A stretch of 28,573 nt of DNA from Chara braunii (lineage: Eukaryota > Streptophyta > Charophyceae > Charales > Characeae), in NCBI GenBank assembly GCA_003427395.1, contig BFEA01000150.1, forward strand, positions 689,489-718,061. The letters are read 5' to 3'. The position numbers and the translations under genes were made by a program. Every line of letters starts with the position of its first letter. The first letter of the stretch is position 1. The notes under the pieces were generated by a model. It worked only from the letters and a program-made list of their open reading frames with translations. It did not search any database and was not told where the DNA came from. Positions 16,851 through 23,677 of this stretch are shown here, in pieces.

Positions 16851-17534
16851 AAAAGCTTCAAGGGCCAGGTCCCACCTGAATCGTTATGCCACCTCAACGG
16901 TGGGTTGTCAATCATGTGTGGCATGTGGGACAGAGCCCTGCTGTAGATATGCCTAAAAAATGAAAATCCAAAATCGATAGATGGATAAGATTTACATCCG
17001 GAATGTAATAAATTTGGTTTACAAAAATCGTTTTCCAGATGTTTTTGTTTTTTTCTAAACTCGATTTCCGCCATGTTTTGGTGTTTTGGCGGGAAACGAC
17101 TTTCTCCGATGAGGTTTCAGGCCTGCTTTACAAAACCTCAATGTAGAAAGCCATATTTCTGTGTTTTCTAAAAACTCAGACGAGATAATTGCGCTGCGCG
17201 AGCCATCAATGTCTCCTCAATGGGAGGACAGTCTGACAGGGTGTGTTCGCCTCCCCGACATCAAACTGGTTTCTTTGTTTGGGCAGTGGATGCACTCTGC
17301 CACACATGTTGTCCAAATTCGTGTCAGACAAGGTGAAGTCGTTCCCCTTACCACGGAGAGTTCCCCTCAGATTGTGCCAGATATATTCCGTTTCTCCACA
17401 TTATGTTTAAAAAATAGGGGCAATTTTGGCAAAAGCTTTTATGCTTTAGCAGCATTTCTTTTCTTTTTTCAATCATTTGTTTTGACCTTCTTGTTCCCTT
17501 CAAATGTGTCGTACGGTTGAGTTTTCTTAACTCA

Positions 17535-17805
17535 ACGATGCTAGTGGGACTTGAACCCAGCGGGGGCCAAGTCCCACTAGCAGCGTTGAGCTACCTCAAC
17601 GCCTGAATCTGGACGTGTTTGTGGAGACGTGCAGTTCAGGAAACTCAACACTATTTCTGCACATCTCCGCAAAAGCGTCCAGATTCAGGCGTTGAGGTAG
17701 CTCAACGCTGCTAGTGGGACTTGGCCCCGTGCACGTCTCCACAAACACGTCCAGATTCAGGCGTTGAGGTAGCTCAACGCTGCTAGTGGGACTTGGCCCC
17801 GGTAG
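17535..17805. repeat. Inverted and direct repeat block with tRNA-like segment
   Basis: Unit: CGTCCAGATTCAGGCGTTGA, GGTAGCTCAACGCTGCTAGT, GGGACTTGGCCCC. It is present in plus orientation at 17679-17732 and 17748-17801 and in minus orientation at 17562-17618. The flanking CTCCACAAACACGTCCAG is also shared between the minus copy and the last plus copy. Next to the minus copy, GGGACTTGAACCC (17548-17560) is the reverse complement of a Pol III B box, and GGTAGCTCAACGC resembles an A box, which suggests descent from a tRNA-related SINE. The block could form a long hairpin. Confidence 0.65.
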
Positions 17806-17828
17806 TGGTGGTTTAACTGCTGAGCAGG

Positions 17829-17849
17829 AAAAAAAAAAAAAAAAAAAAA
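17829..17849. repeat. A tract
   Basis: About 21 A residues after TAGTGGTGGTTTAACTGCTG, possibly the A tail of the preceding plus-strand tRNA-related repeat. Confidence 0.7.
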
Positions 17850-17960
17850 CCCTGCTGATAAGCTTGCTACCTAGTACAAGGCATTGATCTCCAGCACTTT
17901 GTGGTTTTCAAACAGAAAATTCTTGGAGTCTGCGAACTGTATCGAGCAGTGCAGATCCTT

Positions 17961-17998
17961 CATTATTATTATCATTATTATTATTATTATTATTATTT
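17961..17998. repeat. (ATT)n microsatellite
   Basis: About 12 ATT units with one ATC interruption. Confidence 0.95.
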
Positions 17999-17999
17999 T

Positions 18000-18540
18000 G
18001 AAGTCCAGGGTGTTGTAGAGGTCGGTTTCTGGACCCATGACAGGTACCTATCTACATTCAGCAATATGGGACCCAGACCATCCTATCTTGGAGGATCCCC
18101 CTCAGACAGCCCCTACTGCAGGTTCCCCAACGATTTCCTCCACCCTATTCTGTCTACTAACACCCCTCCTATCGAGATCCCTTAAGACAATCCCCTACTG
18201 TAGGTTCCCCACCGATACCCTCCGGCAGAGCTTGTCCCAAGCCAACCCTCCCCCCAAACGGGACCCCATCCCACCTAAGGTCCTTGCCCCCCCCCCCAAG
18301 CAGAGCCTAAGGTAACCAACACACATGAGCAGTCTAACCACAAACCCGCACCTGCGTCCTCATTAGACTGCTAACTGTATCAGGCAACCCCCTCATAGGC
18401 CAGGACCCAACATACAACACCATGGACAGTCCCCTGGGTGGTCCCCACCTGCGCAGGCAGTGTCTGTAATAGCTTTTACCATGCGTCAGCCCAAGGGGTG
18501 TGTGTCCAGCCTTGCATCATTCTAACGCCCTGCCGGTGTC
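18000..18540. other. No gene seen; C-rich region with a ~78-bp partial duplication
   Basis: CAGCCCCTACTGCAGGTTCC, then CCAACGAT (from about 18106) recurs as CAATCCCCTACTGTAGGTTC, then CCCACCGAT (from about 18188). A C run lies at 18287-18297. The proline/threonine/serine-rich frame over this block has no recognised homologue. Confidence 0.5.
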
Positions 18541-18544
18541 CATG

Positions 18545-18630
18545 CGTGAGGCTGCGGATTTGAACCCGCAACCTCATACCACAATGCGCATTGCCAACCG
18601 GTGCTCTAACCACTGAGCTACATCAACTGG
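18545..18630 (-). repeat. tRNA-derived SINE head or tRNA pseudogene
   Basis: On the minus strand, TAGCTCAGTGGTTAGAGC (A box, with a paired GCTC/GAGC D stem) is followed ~40 nt later by TGCGGGTTCAAATCCGCA, a perfect T-arm carrying the B box GGTTCAAATCC. The acceptor strands do not pair (GTTGATG against GCCTCAC), and the anticodon arm is replaced by the palindrome CAATGCGCATTG. A functional tRNA is therefore excluded. Intact Pol III boxes with a lost cloverleaf are typical of a tRNA-derived SINE. Confidence 0.7.
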
Positions 18631-18640
18631 ACAGCAGTGC

Positions 18641-18985
18641 AGATCCTTAAGAGGAGGGATACGAGGGAGCGGAAGGAGGGAGAAGTAAGGTAGGGCCATA
18701 CTCACACTAGCTTTTTTCTGAACATATTACGGGCAGATGCGGATGCACCTGATTGCAATCATGTTCAGAGCTAAGTTGAAAAAATCCTTGTTTGAGTATG
18801 CGATGGGCCAAGATCCTGAAGAGGAGGGATACGAGGGAGGACAAGGAAGGAGAAGTGAAGTAGGAGCATATTTGAACTAGCGCTTTCGTAAACGTATCTG
18901 ACAGCAATTACGGCCCGACCTGGACGTGTCTGACAGCAATCACATCAAGAGCTCGGTTGAAAAAATCCTCGTGTAAGTATATGCC
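18641..18985. repeat. ~170-bp tandem duplication
   Basis: AGATCCTTAAGAGGAGGGAT plus ACGAGGGAG (18641) recurs at 18811 as AGATCCTGAAGAGGAGGGAT. Both copies continue through a GGAGAAGT motif, an ACTAGC motif, CAGCAAT or GCAATCA motifs, and TTGAAAAAATCCT (18776 and 18958). The copies have diverged substantially. The best palindromic MITE lies immediately to the right. Confidence 0.75.
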
Positions 18986-19000
18986 CTAGGGTCAAGTAGG

Positions 19001-19110
19001 CTACCGTCTTCACCCGAATAGAACGCCCGGTCATTATAGCTGCATTTGGCCAATTTTCAGTCCAGATGCAGCTATAATGAGCGGGCGTTGTATTCGGGTG
19101 AAGACGGTAG
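19001..19110. mobile_element. Palindromic MITE, copy H (best preserved)
   Basis: The arms 19001-19049 and 19062-19110 are reverse complements at 46 of 49 positions, separated by 12 bp. They start CTACCGTCTTCACCCGAATA and continue GAACGCCCGGTCATTATAGC then TGCATTTGG. The complementarity extends five bases outward (GTAGG at 18996 and CCTAC at 19111). The element is almost entirely palindrome and non-coding. It is the reference for the other ten copies. Confidence 0.9.
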
Positions 19111-19264
19111 CCTACATTCGACTGACAGTTAAACAACAACAAATAACAAACAAAAGATTGATTGAGAAGTAGGGCCAGAGAATGTGGTTACAGAGAGGGT
19201 ACCTGCCCATGTGGCTGAAGGGTACACACAGTGTCAGACACATAGTTGTTAACAGACAGATCAA

Positions 19265-19345
19265 GGGTTCAAATCCTGAAGGAACCGGTTTGTGTAAACA
19301 CAATAACATCAGAGGCTACCCCTTTTGAAAAGAGAAGGAAAAGAT
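19265..19345 (+). repeat. B-box-containing SINE-like repeat, copy 1
   Basis: It contains GGGTTCAAATCC (B box-like), GGTTTGTGTAAACACAATAA, CATCAGAGGCTACCCC and TTTTGAAAAGAGAAGGAAAA. Parts recur at 19382-19433 (GGGTTCAAATGC, CAGTTTGTGTAAAC) and at 19927-19979. Confidence 0.5.
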
Positions 19346-19381
19346 AATATGTATATTTATAAATATACATATATACATCAT

Positions 19382-19433
19382 GGGTTCAAATGCTGAACAA
19401 AGTTCAACAAACCAGTTTGTGTAAACTTAGGAA
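19382..19433 (+). repeat. SINE-like repeat, partial copy
   Basis: GGGTTCAAATGCTGAACAAA is followed by ACCAGTTTGTGTAAAC, parallel to 19265-19298. The 3' part is replaced by other sequence. Confidence 0.45.
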
Positions 19434-19448
19434 GATTTTCATGAGCAG

Positions 19449-19520
19449 CCGGTCTGGACTGGCCAGTCACCTGGGGAGGTCTGACGCCCAGGATACCCGG
19501 GCATGGGGAAAAGAAAAACA
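19449..19520 (+). mobile_element. GC-rich retroposon remnant with A-rich tail
   Basis: GGCCAGTCACCTGGGGAGGT, then CCCAGGATACCCGGGCATGG is followed by GGAAAAGAAAAACAAAAAC. It resembles, in opposite orientation, the body at 19828-19920. Confidence 0.4.
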
Positions 19521-19774
19521 AAAACAAATGGCGGTGCGGTCTTTCCGCGCTCTCCGAGAGGAGCCCAAATCTGGGCTCTTTTCTTTTCTCGAGTGTTGGC
19601 TGTCAAGGGAGGGGAAGGGGAGTATAAATGAATTTTAAAGGGCTAAGGGGGTTTAAAGGGGGCGGCTTAGTGTGATTTGGTTATTTTCTTTTTTTATATT
19701 CAGTTCCGTGAGGAATTTTGATGCGACCCTCAGCCAAAAGTTGTTTGTATTGCAATTCTACAGTTCTTTGTTTT

Positions 19775-19777
<3 letters not shown>

Positions 19778-19828
<51 letters not shown>

Positions 19829-19920
19829 TTTGTTTGCTGGGGCTGCCTGGGCCCATGCCCGGCCGGTCACCCGGTTGCCAAACCGGGCGTGATGTGGGGA
19901 CGAGGGTGCCCGGGATATCT
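19778..19920 (-). mobile_element. GC-rich retroposon with ~50-base tail
   Basis: The T run 19778-19827 is followed by GTTTGTTTGCTGGGGCTGCC, TGGGCCCATGCCCGGCCGGT, CACCCGGTTGCC and a GGGTGCCCGGG end. On the minus strand this is a GC-rich body with a long A tail. The order matches 7240-7366. The long tail suggests a relatively recent insertion, or assembly inflation of the homopolymer. Confidence 0.5.
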
Positions 19921-19926
19921 CCCTAG

Positions 19927-19979
19927 GTGTGAACACAATTATGTCAGAGGCTACCCCTCTTGAAAAGAGAAGAAAAAGA
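19927..19979 (+). repeat. B-box SINE-like repeat, 3' part (copy 3)
   Basis: GTGTGAACACAATTATGTCA, then GAGGCTACCCC, then CTTGAAAAGAGAAG is homologous to 19292-19344. It directly abuts a hammerhead-family fragment at 19982. Confidence 0.65.
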
Positions 19980-19981
19980 GA

Positions 19982-20042
19982 TTCTCCCTCTCTGCATACG
20001 GTTTATCGGGCGTTTCTGTTTGACGATCTATCTACATATATA
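19982..20042 (+). repeat. Hammerhead-repeat family fragment (3' part)
   Basis: TTCTCCCTCTCTGCATACGG, then TTTATCGGGCGTTTCTGTTT and GACGATCTATCTACATATATA is the 3' end of the unit without ribozyme sequence. Confidence 0.7.
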
Positions 20043-20044
20043 TA

Positions 20045-20174
20045 GGGTTCAGCCTCCTGATTAGTCGGTGAAACTCCGACGAAACAGTTTTTCACAGCCC
20101 CTCGTTTGTTGTCCTCTTCTCCCTCTCTGCCTATGGTTTACCGGGCAGCTCTATTTGACGGTATATGTATATAT
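20045..20174 (+). repeat. Hammerhead-bearing repeat, copy with mutated core
   Basis: The unit starts GGGTTCAGCCTCCTGATTAG. The invariant CUGAUGA box (20057-20063) reads CUGAUUA. Stem II (GTCGG/CCGAC) and the GAAAC box (20081-20085) are intact. The cleavage-site strand is missing: TATATATA directly precedes GGGTTCAG. The tail runs through the CCCCTCGTTTGTTGTCC block to TTTACCGGGC and TTTGACGGTATATG. Catalysis is not expected. Confidence 0.8.
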
Positions 20175-20263
20175 AAACTCCGACGAAACAATTTGTTACA
20201 GCCCCTCGTTTGTTGTCCTCTTCTTCCTTTTTGCCTATGGTTTACCGGGCAGCTTTGTTTGAC
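20175..20263 (+). repeat. Hammerhead-repeat family, 5'-truncated copy
   Basis: It starts AAACTCCGACGAAACA inside the ribozyme, like the copy at 88, and runs to TTTACCGGGCAGCTTTGTTTGAC. Confidence 0.8.
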
Positions 20264-20389
20264 TGGGTTCAGCCTCCTGATGAGTCGGTGAAACTCCGAC
20301 GAAACAGTTTGTCACAGCCCCTCGTTTGTTGTCCTCTTCTCTCTCTCTGCCTACGGTTTACCGGGCAGTTCTGTTTGTGACGATATATA
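20264..20389 (+). repeat. Hammerhead-bearing repeat with intact CUGAUGA core, cleavage strand lost
   Basis: CUGAUGA (20277-20283), a perfect 5-bp stem II (GUCGG and CCGAC around UGAAACU) and GAAAC (20301-20305) match the hammerhead consensus. Upstream the sequence reads GACTGGGTTCAGCC, where full copies have GACTGTTGAGGGTTCAGCC, so ~5 bases spanning the cleavage site are absent. The unit then continues through TGTCACAGCCCCTCGTTTG to GTTTGTGACGATATATA at the N (20390). Confidence 0.8.
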
Positions 20390-20390
20390 N

Positions 20391-20414
20391 TTTACCGGGC
20401 AGTTCTGTTTGTGA

Positions 20415-20483
<69 letters not shown>
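20391..20483 (+). repeat. Hammerhead-repeat 3' end passing into (TA)n
   Basis: TTTACCGGGCAGTTCTGTTT plus GTGACGATATATA repeats the 33 bp immediately before the N, then runs into about 34 TA units (20416-20483). The duplicate is probably an unmerged contig overlap. Confidence 0.8.
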
Positions 20484-20484
<1 letters not shown>

Positions 20485-20564
20485 CAACCCCTCGTTTGTT
20501 GTCCTCTTCTCTCTCTCTGCCTACGGTTTACCGGGCAGTTCTGTTTGTGACGATATATATATCA
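20484..20564 (+). repeat. Hammerhead-repeat family, 5'-truncated copy
   Basis: From ACAACCCCTCGTTTGTTGTC to TTTACCGGGCAGTTCTGTTTGTGACGATATATATATC. It lacks the ribozyme. Confidence 0.8.
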
Positions 20565-20578
20565 GGTAGGGGATTATG

Positions 20579-20638
20579 CAGACTGTTGAGGGTTCAGCCT
20601 TCTGATAAGTCTGTGAAACGCCGACGAAACAGTTTGTC
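20579..20638 (+). ncRNA. Hammerhead ribozyme fold (type III topology), core-mutated copy
   Basis: All three helices can be drawn. Stem III: CAGACUGU (20579-20586) pairs over 8 bp with ACAGUUUG (20629-20636). U17 is 20587, giving a GUU cleavage triplet. Stem I hairpin: GAGG (20588-20591) with CCUU (20598-20601). Stem II: GUCUG with CCGAC (20609-20613 and 20621-20625, one mismatch). GAAAC follows at 20626-20630. The core box is CUGAUAA instead of CUGAUGA (G8 to A), which should strongly impair cleavage. The repeat continues downstream to about 20705. Confidence 0.7.
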
Positions 20639-20733
20639 ACAGCCCCTCATTTGTTGTCCTCTTTCCCTCTCTGCCTACGGTTTACCGGGCATCTCTATTT
20701 GACGATATCTATCTATCTATCTATCTATCTATA
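20639..20733 (+). repeat. Hammerhead-repeat 3' part followed by (ATCT)n
   Basis: ACAGCCCCTCATTTGTTGTC, TTTACCGGGCATCTCTATTT and GACGATATC complete the unit begun at 20579. It then runs into about seven ATCT units. Confidence 0.85.
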
Positions 20734-21126
20734 TGTTTGACGATGTATACGACGACTTCGCTAGCACCCTGCTACGGTATTCTCCGGTCAAGGTTGAGCA
20801 ACAGTGGTCAGGGCCGTCACTATGCGACCAAGTTGTGCCTGTAGTGCCAACGGTGTGTCTGGAGTGTATTTTTTGGCTGTGACAGACCTTTTCTTTGTTT
20901 CGTGGATGTTGTACTGGCTTGTGATGGGGTGTGAACCGACAGTCTGTAGAGTATTCCATCTGGTGCGGGTGAGTGATAGTCTGTTTTGATTTTTGGCACA
21001 GGTACCTTGAGGGCAGTGGTTGGTGCCCACCTCAGGGTATCAGTTGTCAGACAGTCGTTGATGCTTAACCGCAGTCGGGGTTAAGGTGGACTATCACTTG
21101 CAATGTAATCAGTTAAAAGGATTCTG
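20734..21126. other. No gene seen between hammerhead repeats
   Basis: About 390 bp of apparently unique sequence. It has a short open frame on each strand and an imperfect inverted pair, GACTATCACTTGC near 21089 and GAGTGATAGTC near 20969. It could be the internal region of a retrozyme-like element whose repeats flank it. No protein is recognised. Confidence 0.35.
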
Positions 21127-21184
21127 CAGATTGTTGAGGGTTCTGCCTCCTGATGAGCTGGTGAAACTCCGATGAAACAGTTTG
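21127..21184 (+). ncRNA. Hammerhead ribozyme (type III topology), most complete copy
   Basis: The hammerhead core is intact: CUGAUGA at 21150-21156 and GAAAC at 21174-21178. Stem III: CAGAUUGU (21127-21134) pairs with ACAGUUUG (21177-21184) over all 8 positions, two of them G-U. The cleavage triplet GUU ends at U 21135. Stem I is a closed hairpin: GAGG (21136-21139) with CCUC (21146-21149), loop GUUCUG. Stem II (GCUGG/CCGAU, loop UGAAACU) is weakened by a C-A mismatch and two wobbles; other copies carry the perfect GUCGG/CCGAC. The open helix is stem III, the type III arrangement known from plant retrozymes. Cleavage would fall between 21135 and 21136. Activity of this individual copy is uncertain. 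Confidence 0.75.
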
Positions 21185-21250
21185 TCACAACCCCTCGTTT
21201 GTTGTCCTTTTCTCCCTCTCTGTCCACGGTTTACCGGGCAGCTTTGTTTA
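21185..21250 (+). repeat. Hammerhead-repeat 3' part
   Basis: CACAACCCCTCGTTTGTTGT, TTCTCCCTCTCTGTCCACGG and TTTACCGGGCAGCTTTGTTT complete the unit begun at 21127. It then meets an inverted copy. Confidence 0.8.
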
Positions 21251-21251
21251 A

Positions 21252-21341
21252 CGTAAGCAGAGAGGGAGAAGAGGACAACAAACGAGGGGCTGTGACAAAT
21301 TATTTTGTCAGAGTTTCACCGACTCGCCGGGAGGCTAAACT
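21252..21341 (-). repeat. Inverted hammerhead-repeat copy, degenerate
   Basis: On the minus strand it reads AGCCTCCCGGCGAGTCGGTG, then AAACTCTGACAAAATAATTT, then the CCCCTCGTTTGTTGTCCTC block. The core has decayed (CCGGCGA for CUGAUGA, CAAAAT for GAAAC). Together with 21185-21250 it makes a tail-to-tail inverted repeat. Confidence 0.75.
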
Positions 21342-21715
21342 CTCTCTCTCTCTCTATATATATATAGACGGCAGAGGCTTGGCAACTGCGACTTGGATGA
21401 ACGGTGTGTGAAATTGTGAATGGTCAATGCCGACGAACGCGAGGGCCGAAGGCGCGTTACAAGCGGGAGTCAGGTGAGTTTGGCGACGAGTTGCTGCGGC
21501 GCCCTAAACACAGCTTGCGCTTCAGGTGTTGTTGCCACTTCGTTTAGATGAGTCAAACACAAATTTGATTTTTTTAAAATTGAAAAAAAACTCATTGCTT
21601 CGTACCTTTCTTTTTCATCAATCATTTTTATTTTTTTATTTTTTTATTTTGTTTTTATTTTTTTTACAAAAAACAAACGCCAGTGTTAGTGGTGCTGATA
21701 AGAGCAGACACCACT
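21342..21715. other. No gene seen; T-rich region
   Basis: It holds a (CT)n/(TA)n run at 21340-21366 and a T-rich stretch at 21600-21665 that directly precedes a repeat shared with 23.1 kb. Confidence 0.5.
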
Positions 21716-21790
21716 AGCGCCTGGGGAGGGGCTCCATCTATTGGTGGGGAGCAGCACCTGCTGGAAAATGGGTCGAGCATCCCATTATAC
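21666..21790 (-). mobile_element. Retroposon-like repeat, copy 1 (T-rich head)
   Basis: After the T-rich stretch, GTGGTGCTGATAAGAGCAGA, then GGCTCCATCTATTGGTGGGG, AGCAGCACCTGCTGG and CATCCCATT. The second half recurs at 23102-23160 (CTCCAATCTATTCGTGGGGA, GCACCATGTGCTGG, CGTCCCATT), also after a T-rich stretch. The first half recurs at about 27311-27335 (GGTGCTGGTAAGAGCAGGCA). T-rich heads mean A-rich tails on the minus strand. Confidence 0.45.
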
Positions 21791-22390
21791 AAGCTGAGTT
21801 TGGAATGTATCAAAACAGTGTTGTGTGAGATTCCTGCCAGCATTGATTGCCCCTGGATCCGGGGGGTTGACTGAGCAGGCACTTGGAGAGGAGGGGAACC
21901 TCTTCGCCCTGAACTCGGCGCCAGATCTCTGCTGCAACACCCTAGTTCCTTCCTCCCCCTATTAATGAATACTTTGGAGGCCTGAGTAGTAACTGAGCAA
22001 GACATCAGATTGCTCTGGGCTGTAGAGGATTTACTGAGCAGGTTGCTGAATTCCTTAGTGTGGAGACTGAAATCATCTATAACTGCTTTCAATTCACCTG
22101 ACTCTGAGCTGCACCATTGATAGCCTCTTCACCAGTCTTAGGAGGATCGGCCAGGTGGAAAGGGGGATGAGGGGTGCAGGGCCTACGGCCAAGGGGCGAC
22201 TGGAGCAGGCTACCTGATCCTCCTATTCCCGTTCTCCGTCCTGACCGGGCCCACTAAGATTGTGCTGGGCGGGTTCCACAGTGTCTAGGCTATACCAGCT
22301 GAGCTCAACTGAGGTGTTATTTGGTGGTGGGAACAGGTCGGGGAAATCTGAGGAGGGGGGGAGGGGTATGTCACTTGGAATCTCAGTCCG
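21791..22390. other. No secure gene
   Basis: A 142-codon minus-strand frame (21664-22092) shows no recognisable domain and overlaps the repeat above. The rest is GC-balanced sequence with no feature. Confidence 0.35.
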
Positions 22391-22815
22391 CTAATGAAAA
22401 AGCAAATTATAGTCCTTTTGTGATGACTCCAGACGATCATTTCTCTCCAGATGCCAGCCTTCACATTGTATCCATGCAATCCATCCTTCTCGTTCCCTGC
22501 CCAACCAGTCCATGCAGAATTCGTGTAACTTCTGAATAATATCTGATCTTCTTGTGAGAGCTTTCATCCCTTGTACCGTCTTTTTCCACTGGGCTCTGAT
22601 TGCAGTTTCAATCATTTCCGTAATCATTTCCGTTATTTCCCCACTACCAACGCAGGCACCTTCAAGTGCTAGAATGCATCTGCGACGCCATATAGCCCAT
22701 AACACTGCTGCCCTCCCAATCCTAAATAAATTGGCTGTGAAGGTTGAGATTTGGGCCGGCCAGTGACCAGTTATTAAGGCTCTCCATTCCCACGGCCAGT
22801 CTCTTTTCTTTTTTC
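22391..22815 (-). pseudogene. Non-LTR retrotransposon ORF2 tail (tentative)
   Basis: A minus-strand frame is open from the codon after a TGA near 22819 to 22391 (about 140 codons). It begins KRDWPWEWRALITGHWP and contains FRIGRAAVLWAIWRRRC, which resembles the C-terminal post-RT segment of plant LINE ORF2 proteins (an LW.IW..R core), then a charged region with a short internal duplication (EMITEMI) and a tryptophan-rich tail. No reverse transcriptase motif is present upstream in the window, so at most this is a 5'-truncated fragment. Similarity is by eye and moderate. Confidence 0.35.
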
Positions 22816-23059
22816 ATCAATCAAATCAAAGGCAGTAGTCAAAACATTTCTGGCAGCTGGTTGGTGGCGGATGTAATGCATCCCTCAGTTCCAATGCGTG
22901 GGATTCAGACGCGAGACGTCTGCTCTTCAGATCCTACACAGACATATGTTGGTTTCCTGCAGATTGCCAGCCAACGACGGCCGAGCTGTTTGGGATCCTT
23001 TCGAAGAGTTGTTCAGGGCGGCGAAGGGTTTCGGAATTACAACTCATGAGTTCTCTTGT

Positions 23060-23165
23060 ATTTATTTATTTATTTTTTATTATTATTTTAAAAGGAACAT
23101 GCTCCAATCTATTCGTGGGGAGCACCATGTGCTGGGAACCGGGGCCAGCGTCCCATTCAAGATCA
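23060..23165 (-). mobile_element. Retroposon-like repeat, copy 2 (T-rich head)
   Basis: The T/A-rich stretch 23059-23091 is followed by CATGCTCCAATCTATTCGTG, GGGAGCACCATGTGCTGGGA and CAGCGTCCCATT, homologous to 21730-21785. Confidence 0.5.
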
Positions 23166-23677
23166 CATTAAAAAAACGAGAAATTTATGGAGGGATCCTT
23201 GAGGTACTGGGGCCATTACCCGGCTTCGGCTACTAAAAACAACTGTGTAATCTACACAAAAACACTAAAATTCTCTTTGAATCAAAAAGGCATTCTGAAA
23301 AAACCACCTGCCTTAGGGCCTTTCAGCAGCCCAACCCTACCTGCCTCACCCCTATATCCCGATGCCTAATCTCTACCAGGCCTCATGCCCCCAACTGCTA
23401 GGTTACAGAGTGGCACGACCCACCCCAGAACCCCCCCACCTGCTAGGCCACAGGGCAAAGCGACCCGCCTATTCTCTGGCCAGCATCGGCTAGGCACCAG
23501 CTCACCGAAAGACACTAGAGTGCCTTCCACCCTCGACAACTCCCCAGATCTCTCTACCAGGTCCCATGAGTTGTCAAGAGGCTCTACTGTCAGAATTCTT
23601 GAAACAACATGAATTACGTCATCATGATATCGTTTTTATCTTGATGGTGATTAGTGTGTTAAACAATTACGTGAAAA
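23166..23677. other. No gene seen; C-rich unique sequence
   Basis: Proline/threonine-rich frames at 23385-23612 reflect composition. Short repeats such as CTGCTAGGTTACAGAG and CTGCTAGGCCACAGGG occur at about 23395 and 23442. Confidence 0.4.

Noticed and set aside
18545-18630. Functional tRNA gene
   Set aside because: The acceptor strands do not pair and no anticodon loop can be drawn.
19560-19585. Bacterial-type terminator hairpin (GAGCCC...GGGCTC then T-rich)
   Set aside because: The hairpin plus T run is real but has no meaning as an intrinsic terminator in nuclear DNA. No gene ends there.
20081-20110. Type I hammerhead with very short stem III (GAAAC ... GUC)
   Set aside because: The AC/GU two-pair stem III can be drawn, but the downstream ACAGCCCC strand does not pair with the AGCCUC strand as stem I. 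The type III fold explains full copies with complete pairing.
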